DNA of 64,000 nt, taken from assembly GCA_030142905.1 (NCBI GenBank), contig JASJOG010000120.1, forward strand, positions 434,001 to 498,000. The letters are read 5' to 3'. The notes beneath the pieces are model-generated. The model was not told the DNA's origin. It ran no database searches and was given only the letters and a program-made list of their open reading frames with translations. This DNA comes from Heliopora coerulea (Eukaryota > Cnidaria > Anthozoa > Scleralcyonacea > Helioporidae). Below are positions 35,446 through 47,286 of this stretch, one piece after another (positions within the stretch are counted from its first letter, which is position 1; the number at the start of each line of letters is the position of its first letter). The position numbers were made by a program, and so were the translations under genes.

Positions 35446-38400
35446 GTACGGTGATTTCTGTGCTCTTATTTTCTGCCCGTATTTTGTGCGCTTAATAGCC
35501 AAGGAGTTGCGGAGAATTGTGTGCACCTATTTAAGTCAAAAGAATCTATTAGTTCTTGGTACTCTGCATTTATGACTTACAAAGTAATTTACTACCTCGA
35601 CTTTTATGAACGATCACTTTTAACTGCTTTCCTTTGAAGCTTGTCTAGGTAGTGCACGTTTGTCTTTGTCTGTGTTCAAATTATTACGACCGAGCACACT
35701 CACCATCTTTTGCACTATAGCAGTTGGGTCACCTTGTCCAACCTCTACATGTGCTGTCTCGAGCAAATTTTCTTCACGGGTTTAATCTCCGTATTCAATT
35801 TTTCCTGATTCCGTTTCTCCGGTTTCTTTCTTGGGGAAGTTACAAAGAAATCAAAATACAATGAGAGTAATGTAAACTACGGTTCTTACAGGTAAGGAAC
35901 CATGAAGTATCATGCGTCAATGCGATGTCGCCTTTGAGATGTTGTGAGATATATACTAAATTACTAACAGTTCTTTGACAAAGTCTTACACAAGGAAGGC
36001 AATACGTTGTGGCGCCTTTATTTGTATAACGTATAGGTTTTCCACACGAATTTGGCCTTAAAGTAATTTTGTGCTGTCATATACTGTGGTATGCTGTAGC
36101 CTTTTAAACTGTCAAACATTATTATAGTTGGTTAGCGAAAGCCTCGAGATATTCTCAGTGTTCTGTCCCGACATTCCTCGTGTTGTTAACACCAACGTAG
36201 TGCGGGATATGCAAATCAGCATTTTAGGCAAAATCGATGCTTAAGGCCAATCATGTTACAAAGTTTCAATCATATCACTGATGTAGTTCGGCAAGTTAGG
36301 CAAAAAACTACGAAGTAAATGCCGCTGCACCAATGGTAACGTCTGCTAAAAGAATCAAATAATAAATGTAGCCAATCAGAGACCCGCAAATCACAGTTTA
36401 GGCAAAACCTAGGCAAAACTTCGGCAAACCAATCACAGCCCACGATAAAGGCACTCGAAGCAATTCAGCCAATCACAAGGATTGTTGCAAGCACCAACGT
36501 GGGCAAAATAATTTGCATGTGAATAATCTAACACCAATGACGGCCTGACCGCCTGAGAGAGGAGGAGCCGATGAAAGTATGATTGAACTTTAATTCGATG
36601 TTCGTTAATCTCACCGCAAATGACTCGCTAGTACAATGCATGCAAATGCTTCTTGGATAGACAGTGGAATAGCAGATACGGATATTTTGAGGACGACGAG
36701 TCGAACATGCCATTTTACGAATCAAAATCGCTTTTATCGGTCGTAAGTTAGCTTAGGCAGCTGCCTTATTTGCCTAATCCTAAATCCGTCCCAGATCTCA
36801 TTATTCACACTTGAAGCGCTTGCATGTACTTTAAAAGCAAAGAACTGCGCGATCATAATACGTAAAGATGTTTTGAATAAAAATCATTGGAAGTGATTGT
36901 GTTGCCACATAGGTGTGTAGACCATGTTTAGCTGTAATTAGTATCCAGGAAGTCTGTGTACCAAAATCTCCATGGCACAGACACCTCTATTAAAGAGACA
37001 CTAAACAATTTCCCGAGGGTGTCCACTTAATATAGGTTTGACTGTATTAGGATTATGGAATATTCAGCTTCCATGATTTCTATAAAATATCACAGCAATG
37101 TGATAATATTCTTTGTTTTGCATTCAAAATGCGTTTTCCATGCGTAAATGGCGACTGAGATTTAAAAAATACCAAATGGATTCCCGTGTTTGGATACTGT
37201 GATGCCAACACGCGGGATGTTGCGATAGTTGAGAAAAGTGTAAAAAGACATGAGCCACTCGGTGAGAGTTTTTAGCTTTTCCGAAGTCATGTAACATCTC
37301 AAGTGTTTTGATCACAATATCCAAGGACGGGAATCCACTAGATATTTCTTTTATAAAATAAAGACAGATGAGAAGCAGTTAAGTTAAAAAACACAATGAT
37401 GAAATAAGCAATTCGAACGAAAATCATCAACTGCCAATCAAAGCCAAGCTTATGAACATCGAACCCATCAACAAAGCGAAGCCATTTCAGCGCAGTGACA
37501 AAGAGGAAAAACCAGGGTGTTTTTTAAAAGCCGTTACATGTATCTTTTATAAAATAATGAGACTGGACGGACAAAAAAATTTTCAGTACACCTTAGGCAG
37601 GAAATTTTCCGTGTTTAGATATTCTTATCCAAACACAGGTATTAACCAATCAGAGCTCACGAACCAGTCTCTGTTATTTTATAAATACAGATCTTACACG
37701 TTCAATCCTACAGTTTGTACATACATTTAAAAACATTAGCTGCATTTTCAGTCCAGCAGTAACCGCAAAACCTATTTTTTGTCATATTGCAGTCAAAACG
37801 TTGTAAAACGGGTACGTAGATGTTAAAACCTACATCGTTTTTGCTAACCAAGACTGTTTTTATCCGCCACACTTAGAGTTTCTGGCGTTTGTAATGGATG
37901 GACGGTATACGCGTGAGCCCCTGAAACATAGCACTCAGTCACATTTTTCACTCACATTTCTCACTATGCTTAACGCAAATTTAAGTCGCCTTTTCGCTTC
38001 ACGTTTAAAATTTAAAGGTGCATAAGGTTTATCAAGCTTATTTCTTGTGTTCACTTGGATTATCGTAACTTCCGAGGCCTGATATATCAGACTTTCAACA
38101 TTTTTCCCTTAGCCTGAATGAATGTCGTTGGTAAACTCAATGTTTACATAGAGGAGGGAGTGAGAAATGTCCTAAGAACTGAAAAGGTAGAGGTCAATGT
38201 ACCAGTTTCTCAATCTCCTCTCCAATACTCTTTCTGTCTTACTCTCCATAAATCAATTATGAATTACGCATGACCAGTAATTGGTAAATTAAAAGAGAAA
38301 TGGAATAAATTAACGTCCGCACATTTCTATTCTACGTATATAATTGCAGTAGGTCCATAAAGAAATGACCGGCACGATGACGGAGAACAAAATTCATTGA

Positions 38401-39535
38401 AAAAGAGAGGATTACGACCGTTTACAGTGAACTCGTTATTTCAGACAATCGTGGCCAATAACCACTGGGAAAACATCGAAAATGACTTCCAACTAACCAT
38501 ACAAAAGATGCAAGAGGGAAAATCACTCAATCCTCCCCCTCTTCTCCCTCCATCAATGTTGCTTCATTTCACCGTATAAGATGATGCTGGCTGTTTCGTA
38601 CATAAAGCGAAAAATTGACAAAACACTCGCAAAATTGAATGAAGGAGAGGGTGTGTGTGTCAAAAGTGCGTTCATTTTATAGTGTTGTCCAAGTATTTTT
38701 AGCCAGGATTGTAGTTTTGGGAAGGAGGAAAAATGATGGGCAAACAATTCTTTGGCGGAACAAATACAACTTCATGCCCATCCCATTGCCCCACCAGTGC
38801 AAGTCTCCTCCGAATTTCGAGTATTCAGTGTTCGGCTTCACATCATATATTCATTTTAGGATTGCAATTAGGTAATCAGAATATTCGCTTCCAACCGAAT
38901 GGAGTCAAAAACGAGGGTATTCTAAATATGAATGCTTACTGAATAAAGAATGTACGAAACTTGGACTACACGGCTTGTCCAACAATCAGACAGTTGATAG
39001 ATAGTGAATAATTGAAGTAGGCGGCCTGAAGATGACTGCAAAAACACCGAGTAGAATGACATGTGACTGAATGATGAATTGTGCACTTCAATTGGCTTAT
39101 ACGCTTGGGGTTATAAGATACATGAAAAGGAGATTTGAAAATGGCCACCATTTTGACGAAACTGCGAATTGTAAGCATTTAAGACAGAAAAAATATCACA
39201 TCAATTAACAGCTTCGGAGCGCTTATTAACTTCTTGTCCTAAAGTAGTGACACTTATTCGATGGGCTTCCTTAATATTAAATATGTTTATATTCTTGGTT
39301 CTATTCATCTATGGAAACATAATTTTTACTATTGCGTCAAATTTCTATTTTATTAGAAGCTAAACGTTGCTGATACCCTTTACGGTCATTCTGATTTTGA
39401 CTTAATTCGATTTCATTCTGAGAAAACTGTCTAAATGAGCACTTTCTTGTAGTTTTCAAATTGTAACATCTATTTGTTTGTTGCCAATAACGTCACGAAC
39501 TTGTGCTAGCGGTCAATAAGTGGTGCTTTCGCTAT
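35446..39535. other. No gene recognised; CCAAT-rich patch at 36220-36475
   Basis: Between 36220 and 36475 there are four CCAATCA boxes (near 36247, 36372, 36429, 36469) interleaved with AGGCAAAA motifs. A partial copy of the 0.9 kb repeat is at about 37047-37195. No exon recognised. Confidence 0.4.
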
Positions 39536-40077
39536 CGTTTGTTTGTTATCAATGCATCATGATGGTTAATCAATCGCATGTAAAAATGTGTTGTTTAAAA
39601 TGACGGAGTGCTCAGTTTAAACAAAAGTAATCTAATGGAAAAGTTAATTGATAATTTTTATCGAATTTTCGACTTTACTCTAGATCCCAAGCTATCCACC
39701 TTCACTGCATGACTTTCATGAGTATTAGTTTACTTAAGCCGCAATTTTTTATTTAGTAGCATTTTTTCTTCTCAGTTATAGCAGATAACTGACATTTCTT
39801 TTACCTTTCATAAACTTTGCTTCCACGTAGTTCACCTCGTGTATGAACCCTTTGACAGTGTAACAGAATCCATCATTTTTACGTTTCAACGTTCAATATT
39901 TTCCTTTTGAATTCCATGGAAAACTTGCAGACACCTAAAATAATGAACGAAATTTAAACAGAAATTATTTTTATGCACGGTATGCATGTGGAAGTGACAT
40001 GGTGATATCATAGACGATATCCAGAAATTCGTGGATGGCTACTGCATTAGCCACACATATGGCGAACTTCAACTTTA

Positions 40078-40776
40078 AGCCAGTGATACACGACGAGATC
40101 TCCGAGACTTTTGTGTCTGAGACCAGTCTCCAACACTCACGTTTCCGAGACGTTCATGACATATGGTTACTTATCTATGATTTTATTTCGGAGTCTTTCC
40201 TTGCTTTATGAAGACATGCCGGGAGATGACTTGGCGGTTAGTGCTAATACAAGCGTTATTCTTCATCTAATCATCAAAAAACGTCAAGGAAAACGCAAAA
40301 AGGCGAAGAGTTCGTATAAGAAATGTAAGCAAGCAAGGGTTCACACTTTTTGTGAACAGTGCATTGTCATGCGCACAAGACATTCAAACAATGCTTATAG
40401 ACCAACTCATCATTAAATTTAATCGTCTGGCAATCTCTGCAAATTGCATTCCTCCTGACAATCCTGGCACGATAAACTGAAAGTGTCGGGTAACACAGAA
40501 ATGGTTTTGACTCCCTTAATTCAGCTATAAGTACTCCACCTTTTCTCATAACCACTGGACGGCTATATTAACTCCTTGACCTGTTTAGTGAAAGGTTTTG
40601 TGCAGCCTGATTGGTTAAGAAGTTTTTGTGCCGAAGAGTTCTCCTTGTAATTGAAACATAATTCTATTTCGGAGACTTTTTGTCCAACACAAAAGTCTCT
40701 CAAACTTTGATGAAACATTTCGCAAACCATGTCTCCGACACAAACGTCTCGGAGACTTTGTCGTGTATCACCTGCT
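40078..40776. mobile_element. Harbinger-like non-autonomous DNA element in a SINE
   Basis: The 699-bp element starts AGCCAGTGATACACGACGAG; the reverse complement of its end is AGCAGGTGATACACGACAAA, and the match continues through CTCCGAGAC. TTA flanks both sides (40075-40077, 40777-40779), the 3-bp target duplication of PIF/Harbinger elements. The flanks rejoin the SINE upstream motif (CAACTT plus GGTCGCCATCTGAG). No transposase; ORFs inside are short. Confidence 0.75.
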
Positions 40777-40792
40777 TTAGGTCGCCATCTGA

Positions 40793-40866
40793 GTCTTTGG
40801 AGCTTAATGATAAGAGCATCTCACCGATCATCAGAGGTGTGGGGTTTCGATCCCCGTTTGGTGCTC
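40793..40866 (+). repeat. SINE family 1 copy
   Basis: GTCTTTGGAGCTTAATGATA marks the head; the B-box is GGTTTCGATCCCC. Its upstream part is separated from it by the Harbinger-like insertion. Confidence 0.65.
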
Positions 40867-41792
40867 AGAAATTGTATTTTTGATATACGAGGTTAACAAA
40901 CGTCGAGATTTTGGAAGAAATTGAAAATGAATGTAATAACGTGAGTTCTAGGCTAAACGTATTCCTTCCAACTCTGTTGAAAATATAGTAAACTCAAAAG
41001 CTATGAAAGAAATTGAAAGAATTCAAATAGCTGTTTTCCCCTTGTAATGCGGAAAATGATGCATTGTGGTATTTATCAAGGAATCTTATTACGTAGGAGG
41101 AATTCAGCCTGGGCTGAGATGTCGTCTCTGCTAACAGATCTAAAATTTCTGAACTTCATTTCGGCATATAATTTTCCGAGCAATTGCTGAATGCGTCTCA
41201 AGCGAAATAATTTATATATATAGGCAGTTGATAGGTTGCCTGCAATAAGGAATGCAAGACATAGTTGTGATACACATGACACAGAGTATGATCGTATTGG
41301 TTTTTGATACATGATACTAGTTAAACTGAATACTAATGATACCAATGTCAGTGATGCTTGTGATAGGTGTAATTATATTTATTATACTTGTAATACTAGT
41401 AATGTATTTACCTCAAATGATGCGTTTGTCACGACTCATGCCAGTTATAGTTGTGACACTTCTTATGCAAGTGATACGTGATGCTCAGTAACCCAAATCG
41501 TAACCTTCAACTTTTCTCCCTTGCAAGATCAATTACTCTTTTGATTACTTACCTAGTCTCTAGCCAATTAAATCAAAGGGGGCATGACCTAGTCGACTGC
41601 AACATGTTCTATCTACAGAAGTCTGATGATTGTCATGACCCCCAGTGGATGGTCAGGGTTAGGATTAGCGTTAGGTGCTTATCACCTTCGGAAGGTGCTT
41701 AAGAAGAAACAACTTATCACATGTGGGGAACCTTCATTCCCCTTAAATAAATAATAGTTATCTTTTCTCCTCGTTTGAACGCGTGAGACTAG

Positions 41793-41817
41793 GCCCTAAC
41801 CCTAACCCTAATCCTAT
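41793..41817. repeat. Short interstitial telomere-like repeat
   Basis: About three and a half CCCTAA units, the metazoan telomere unit. Too short to imply a chromosome end. Confidence 0.6.
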
Positions 41818-42740
41818 TCTGAGTTTTCACTAGATATTTCTTATTCTTCTTGAATTGGACGAGTGTCGTGATAATCATCACGCTTAGTTCCTATGACATA
41901 TGATGATTATTTTCATAGTCTGTCAAAGAGCACACTGTCGAGTAGCATGGCTTGCGAAATAATTGTCCGGAACAGCATTATAAACTTGCAAACCTCTCTA
42001 AAGGCATTCTTTCGTTCTTATACTAAAAACAATTTGATGCTTTCATAACGTTGAATTATACCCCGTAAATTATATGAACCTTGCAGAAACTTGGTTCAAC
42101 AATGCTGGTTAAGTATACATAAAGTAAGGCTGAAAAGAAGTTGTGCAGGTCTAGGAGCTCCATAATTTTTCTTTGTTAATGCTGCATACCAGGCTGGACA
42201 AAATTCACTGGAAACAAGTAATCTAAATCCGTAACATTATCCCAAACCCACGTCAGTTGTCGGCCTTGGAAAGTTCTAAACTACAAACACGTTCTGGTAG
42301 ACGAACACCTTTACCATACAAATAAGATTGAAGGGCATGAAAAGCATCTATACTGACACATTCCTTTACGAAAATTTCACATGTGGCTTAACATATGTAA
42401 AACGTATCGAATTGGAACATTTTCACTTATATCCCTCATTGCTCCTTTTCTTTTGTTCTTTTGGGGCGAATATATTCAATAGCCTCTGTCAATTGGCTGT
42501 TTAAAAGGCTGGTGGCACTTTCTATCAGTAAACGGAGGATGCAAGGCCATAAACAATGAAGGAAAACAGTGGAAGAACAAGGAATTCATATTCTTCCCAA
42601 ATATTCTCCTCCCATATTCCCCCGATATTCCCTCCAAATATTCGAGTGTAAGATTCTCCGCGCCGCTCCTTATCTTCTTTCTAACTTAAAAACAAAAAAT
42701 TACCATTTTACCCTCAAAAAATTACCCTGAGAAATTACCC

Positions 42741-43476
42741 TTTCTCGACATCGACATCACCCGTCATAACGGCACTTTCACCACCTCTGTTTATCGCAAA
42801 CCCACATTCACTGTTCTTTTCACAAATTTTTACAGCTTCATACCTTTCACTTACAAACAAAGTCTAATTCTATCACTACTCCATCGTTGTTTCAACACCT
42901 GCTCTAGTCATGAAAATTTTCACCAAGAACTTGAAATGTTAAAAAATATCTCTAAAACCAATGGCTTTCCCATCCATTTATTTGACAAACGCGTTCCTCT
43001 TTTCTTGGACAAAATCTTTACAACCAAATCAGTCATTCACATAGTCCCCAAAAAGTTTTATACTTTTCTGTTCCATTCACTGGTCGTCACTCTCTCCAAA
43101 TCCGCAATCAAATTCTAAAATTCTGCTCTTCAGCTTACCCTCACACTAGAGTTTATTTTGTTTTTCAAACAGGCAAGCGACTTGCTCATTTTTTGAACTT
43201 TAAGGACAGGATTCCTAAAGCTCTGAGGTCTCGAGTTGTTTACGCTTACACGTGTCAATGCTGCTCCGCATTGTATGTAGGCCACTTACATACACGACCC
43301 TCTGATCATCTAGGAGTTTCTGCCTTGACAGGTAAAAAGCTTCTTAACCCATCACCTTCCAGCATCTCAACTCATCTCACTGAGACTGGCCACACTGCAT
43401 CACTCAACGACTTCAAAATCCTATCCTCCTGTTCTTCTGCCTCTGAACTTTTGGTAAGAGAAAGTCATTATTTCTA
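42741..43476 (+). pseudogene. Penelope RT C-terminus and GIY-YIG endonuclease
   Basis: Begins FLDIDITRHNGTFTTSVYRK, a conserved RT segment. The frame runs to a stop near 43118, and the coding sense then resumes in other frames with FKDRIPKALRSRVVYAYTCQ and CCSALYVGHLHTRPSDH, the GIY-YIG core (VYAY / YVG, then Arg). After HYF a stop at about 43475 interrupts what looks like LKPSLNANLSSV in another frame, which runs on into the TC repeat. Penelope elements couple this RT and nuclease for target-primed integration. Dead copy. Confidence 0.8.
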
Positions 43477-43512
43477 AACTCAAACCTTCCTTGAATGCCA
43501 ATCTAAGTTCTG

Positions 43513-43514
<2 letters not shown>

Positions 43515-43559
<45 letters not shown>

Positions 43560-43568
43560 CTCTCTCTT
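43515..43568. repeat. (TC)n microsatellite
   Basis: About 50 bp of TC with a short TATC interruption. In the shifted Penelope frame it would encode alternating Ser-Leu at the protein's C-terminus. Confidence 0.9.
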
Positions 43569-43667
43569 TTAACCACTCTATCCATTTCTGTTTCTCATAA
43601 ATCTTGTAATATAACACCTACTTTATATCTTTAACCTTGTAAATACGATACTTATTTCATTCATACT

Positions 43668-43695
43668 CTGATGATATTGCGAGATGCAACGAGAC
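43668..43695 (+). ncRNA. Hammerhead-like motif in Penelope tail (degenerate)
   Basis: CTGATGA, stem TTGC/GCAA with loop GAGAT, then GAGAC where a hammerhead needs GAAAC. The order and spacing match the hammerhead core known from Penelope elements; the G substitution should abolish or weaken cleavage. Confidence 0.5.
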
Positions 43696-43799
43696 ATTAG
43701 TCCCGTTAATAAACTTATTTCTTTTATAAATCATGGCCTTACTGCGTGTACTTTGCTGGCCATTAATATTTATTCTAAGACTGAGATTCCCACCTGGAT

Positions 43800-44773
43800 C
43801 CTCGCTCGCAATTGCTAATTAAGATATGGAAGCAAATGACAGTGTAGCTCTAACACACCAGGAATCGAATCACAGTACAGGATTTTATCTGTAATGTTCA
43901 GAGGATTTTAGTGAAAATTATCACGCCCGTTCATTATCACACGTAAATAAATAGATTATTAAAGAGGCGGCGGATCAAACTTTTACTTTTAAGAGATAAT
44001 TTGATCATGCTGAGAAGTGAATATAGTTTAAAACTTTATTTAAGCAAATTCATGCCGTCATGACGTGACGTAGCTTAATTTTGATTGCTTCGGGCCCATG
44101 AGTTTTACCCACTCTTCCCCGGCTTGCTGTTGCGTCGCTGTGACAAATCCGTAAAAAGGGAGAAGTAACTCAAAAACAAATCTAAAACTCGAAAACTTTG
44201 ATAAAAGCCCTTCGTTGCTTAGCGTGTAAGGACGACGTCAGCTCACGGAGTGAATAAAGTTGTCACTTAAGATTGAATTCAAACGAAGACGACAGTCGTT
44301 TTATGAGAACTGGAGCGTTTTAGGAGTCATAAAACAAGCCACAAGTACCAAGCACGTTGGTCAATAAACCGTGGTTTCTTCAAATGCCGAAATTTTAATG
44401 GACATCGTGCCTCAAGATGACGTCTTAGATCTTAAGGTTTCTAGTATCCAGGCACCGTCGGGGTGATTTTTATCATTTCAAATGCAGTAGATCTACGTGG
44501 CTTTGGTAAAGGAGTGCAAAAATCAGACGCTTACAGCCAAGACACACACAAGACATCCCACAAAAAGGGCAGGAGTCGCGCGACCCTTCCTGTCTCTAGT
44601 TAGGCCCTTGTATCATGTAGACAGTAGACTACATGATCATTAGGAAGCAGTTTCATTAGGAAGCAGTTGAACTGAGTCCTTGGAAGCCTTCCTCGTAGTT
44701 TGGAAAGCAAACAAACGAGTGACTTTTACAGTTACTTCACAGTTGTCATGATCTTGGTAATTCAATGAAATGA
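43800..44773. other. Flank of the CXXC retroelement, no gene recognised
   Basis: A near-tandem TTAGGAAGCAGTT repeat occurs at 44640 and 44657. The 5' end of the downstream retroelement may lie here but cannot be placed. Confidence 0.35.
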
Positions 44774-44836
44774 ACACAAGCAAGTAAAGACGTGGAAGCA
44801 AAGAGCATTGATTATGGAGACGGTAAAAGAAGTGCA

Positions 44837-45199
44837 ATGGATCTGAAGGATGGAGCAACACGAAAGAAACGAAAGAGATGTGGCGTTTGTGAGCCCTGTT
44901 TGAGGAAGGATAACTGTGGAGAATGTAGCCACTGCAAGAATAGAAAGACTGATCATCAAATATGCAAGCTTCGTAAATGCAGAGAATTGAAAAAGAAGTC
45001 GACTAATGCGGGTAACATGCAACAATCGGACGTTGATCTCTCGTTAAGGCCAATGTGCAACGAGCTGAACGACAAGCCTGTTTTGATTGGCTTGAATTCA
45101 ACGGATATAGATAAATCAACAAATTCAGCAATGGCAAATTGCCAATCAAACTATAAGTTATGCAGAAGCGAAGAACTTGAAATTCGCGTGGATGAATAA
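44837..45199 (+). CDS. CXXC-type zinc finger ORF of the retroelement
   Basis: The frame opens at 44774, with the first ATG at 44837 ([14 protein letters not shown]). The eight cysteines have CXXC spacing (CGVCEPC, then CGECSHC, then C and C) within 44879-44980, flanked by basic residues. CXXC domains of MLL, CFP1 and DNMT1 bind unmethylated CpG. The ORF stops at TAA 45197-45199, but the same frame continues open for 39 codons into the RT ORF, so this is probably the N-terminus of the RT protein cut by a nonsense mutation, or a readthrough arrangement. Confidence 0.8.
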   Translation: MDLKDGATRKKRKRCGVCEPCLRKDNCGECSHCKNRKTDHQICKLRKCRELKKKSTNAGNMQQSDVDLSLRPMCNELNDKPVLIGLNSTDIDKSTNSAMANCQSNYKLCRSEELEIRVDE

Positions 45200-46229
45200 G
45201 GAAATAATGGTTTTTGTGTCCAAAGTTCTCCCACGAGACAACCTGGAAATAAAGCAAGCAAAATCGAGCCAAATCTTCCGGATTTTGACGTCCTCCCCAC
45301 CGAATTAAAAGGTAAAATGTGGAGCAACATCAGTTACCAATGCCTATTTGATGATGTCAACAAAATCTACAATGAAATTGTTCACTTCAGAAAGAATATT
45401 TTCAATATTCCATCGGGCAGAGCGGGAAAGTCGTTTATTGATGAATTGACCTTTTGGTTAAAACAGTTCAATTCTAACTTAGAACTGAATTCGATTGCAC
45501 TGAAAGCATTTATGGTGCTTCCGTCCCTGATTCTTCAGAAACCTTCGTGCTCGTCCAAAAGTAAAGAACATAGCGCTGCTATTGATCGTAGATTAGCCCT
45601 GTGGAGACAAGGGGACCTAAATGCTTTAATGAAAGAAGTGAGATTTATACAAGAAAGATTTGTAACCTCAAAAAAGGACAAATCAGCTGATGACATCAAT
45701 AAGATCTTTGCAAGATTAGTAATGCGGGGGAAATTATCTGCGGCCATCAAACTTCTAGATAGAGAGAGTTCCACGGGCCTTTTGGACCCCTCTCCAGAAG
45801 TACTAGAAGCGCTGAAAGAAAAACATCCTCCAACCGCTGACATCAAGGATGAATGCCTCCTGCATGGTCCACTAGATTATATCCCACCCAACATTTTCGA
45901 CCTCATTGATGAGCAAATGATATACAATGCAGCAATGAAAACCAAAGGCTCTGCTGGTCCCTCCGGAATGGACGCGGAAATTTACAGGAAAATTTTATGC
46001 TCGAAAAACTTCAGCAATGAAGGAAAGCTTCTGAGAGAAGAAATAGCCGCGATGACCAGAAATCTGCTGATATCAAGTTACCACCCCTCGTTGTTAGAAA
46101 GCTACACTTCCTGCAGACTCATTCCACTGGATAAGAATCCGGGAATTCGACCAATAGGGGTGGGAGAGGTATTGAGACGGATAATTGGCAAGACCATAAC
46201 CGCTTTTTTGAAGGAGAGATCAAGCTTGC
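45200..46229 (+). pseudogene. RT N-terminal half (in frame with the CXXC ORF)
   Basis: Continues after the TAA with GNKASKIEPNLPDFDVLP. Conserved-looking RT segments are KGSAGPSGMDAEIYRKIL, SCRLIPLDKNPGIRPIGVGE and VLRRIIGKTI (fingers region). At about 46230 the frame shifts: downstream residues QVCAGHSAVAEAAIHAM lie in the next frame. Confidence 0.75.
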
Positions 46230-47286
46230 AGCCGGTCCTCTACAGGTATGCGCAGGTCATAGTGCTGTCGCCGAAGCTGCCATACACGCCATGGCCCAGA
46301 TCTTTGACGATGATGGTACAGACGGAATTCTTTTGGTTGACGCCAGCAATGCGTTCAATCAAATGAACAGGGCTGTCGCAATTCACAACATTCAGATAAT
46401 TTGCCCTGAAATGTCCATGTGTATTATCAACACGTATAGAAGTCCCTCGAGATTGTTTATCTATGGAGGAGAAGAGATATTATCGCAGGAAGGAACAACA
46501 CAGGGAGACTCATTGGCCATGCAATGGTACGCAATCAATACATCCATCATGATCCAGAGCCTAAGAGCACGTATACCTGAGGTTAAGCAAGTATGGCTGG
46601 CTGATGATTTGGCGGTAGGCGGTACAATTGAACAGTTATACAATTGGTATAAGTTTTTAAGTCAAGAAGGAAAGAAATTTGGTTATATAGTCAACGTCTC
46701 TAAAAGTTGGTTGATAGTAAAGTCACAAGATTTAGTAGAAGAGGCCAACATGGTTTTTGGAGAGAAGGTCAGAAAAACAACGGAAGGTCAGAGGCACCTA
46801 GGAGCGGTTATTGGATCCCAGGAATATAAAGACCAATATTGTAGTGGAAAAGTCCACGGGTGGAGGGAAAACATCGAGTTGCTGACTGAAATTGCAAAGA
46901 GTCAACCCCAAGCGGCCTATATTGTATTTACAAAGGGCTTCAAATCCAAATTTGCTTATTTCATGCGTACCATTGACAATTTTGAGGATTATGTTGAACC
47001 AATTGATGAGGTGATCAACGATAGCTTCCTCCCAGCCCTCTTTGGTTTGAAGGAACCGCTCCCTAATGAGATGGGAGACCTATTCACCCTACCACCAGCA
47101 CAAGGGGGTCTGGGTATATTAGATCTGAAAGTTGAAGCCCCACAGCAGTATGCCGCCTCAAAGTTGATAAGAGCATCGCATGGGTCAGCAATACGTACGC
47201 AAAGTAACCTCATGCCAGCTGGTGAACAAGGTGTAGAACAAGTCTTAAACCATGTAATTATTTCCAAGCTCAACAGTAAAAAATAA
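46230..47286 (+). pseudogene. RT palm and C-terminal half
   Basis: Second frame of the same protein. Motif A is LLVDASNAFNQMNR, motif B is EGTTQGDSLAMQWY, the catalytic strand is VWLADDLAVGG, and a conserved NVSKSWLIVK and GLGILDL region follows. Both catalytic Asp of the ADD box are intact. The first ATG is 46291 but the frame is open upstream. It lacks the domain that would follow in a complete element. Confidence 0.8.

Larger units (their letters stand above)
39536..42275. repeat. Segmental duplication block B (partner at 10128-11910)
   Basis: Collinear with block A, including GACATGGTGATATCAT, TATGCAAGTGATACGTGATG and AAAATTCACTGGAAAC. Extended by the DNA element at 40078-40776 and by a stretch around 41550-41900. 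Confidence 0.75.
42735..43790 (+). mobile_element. 5'-truncated Penelope-like element
   Basis: Contains the C-terminal part of a Penelope reverse transcriptase, a GIY-YIG nuclease domain, a TC microsatellite, a hammerhead-like motif and a 3' tail with CTGGCCATTAATATT, which recurs in the tails at about 57930 and 59745. Coding frames are interrupted. Confidence 0.85.

Noticed and set aside
40111..40416. 101-codon ORF inside the Harbinger-like element
   Set aside because: No transposase or Myb-like motif; a basic run only. Treated as chance.
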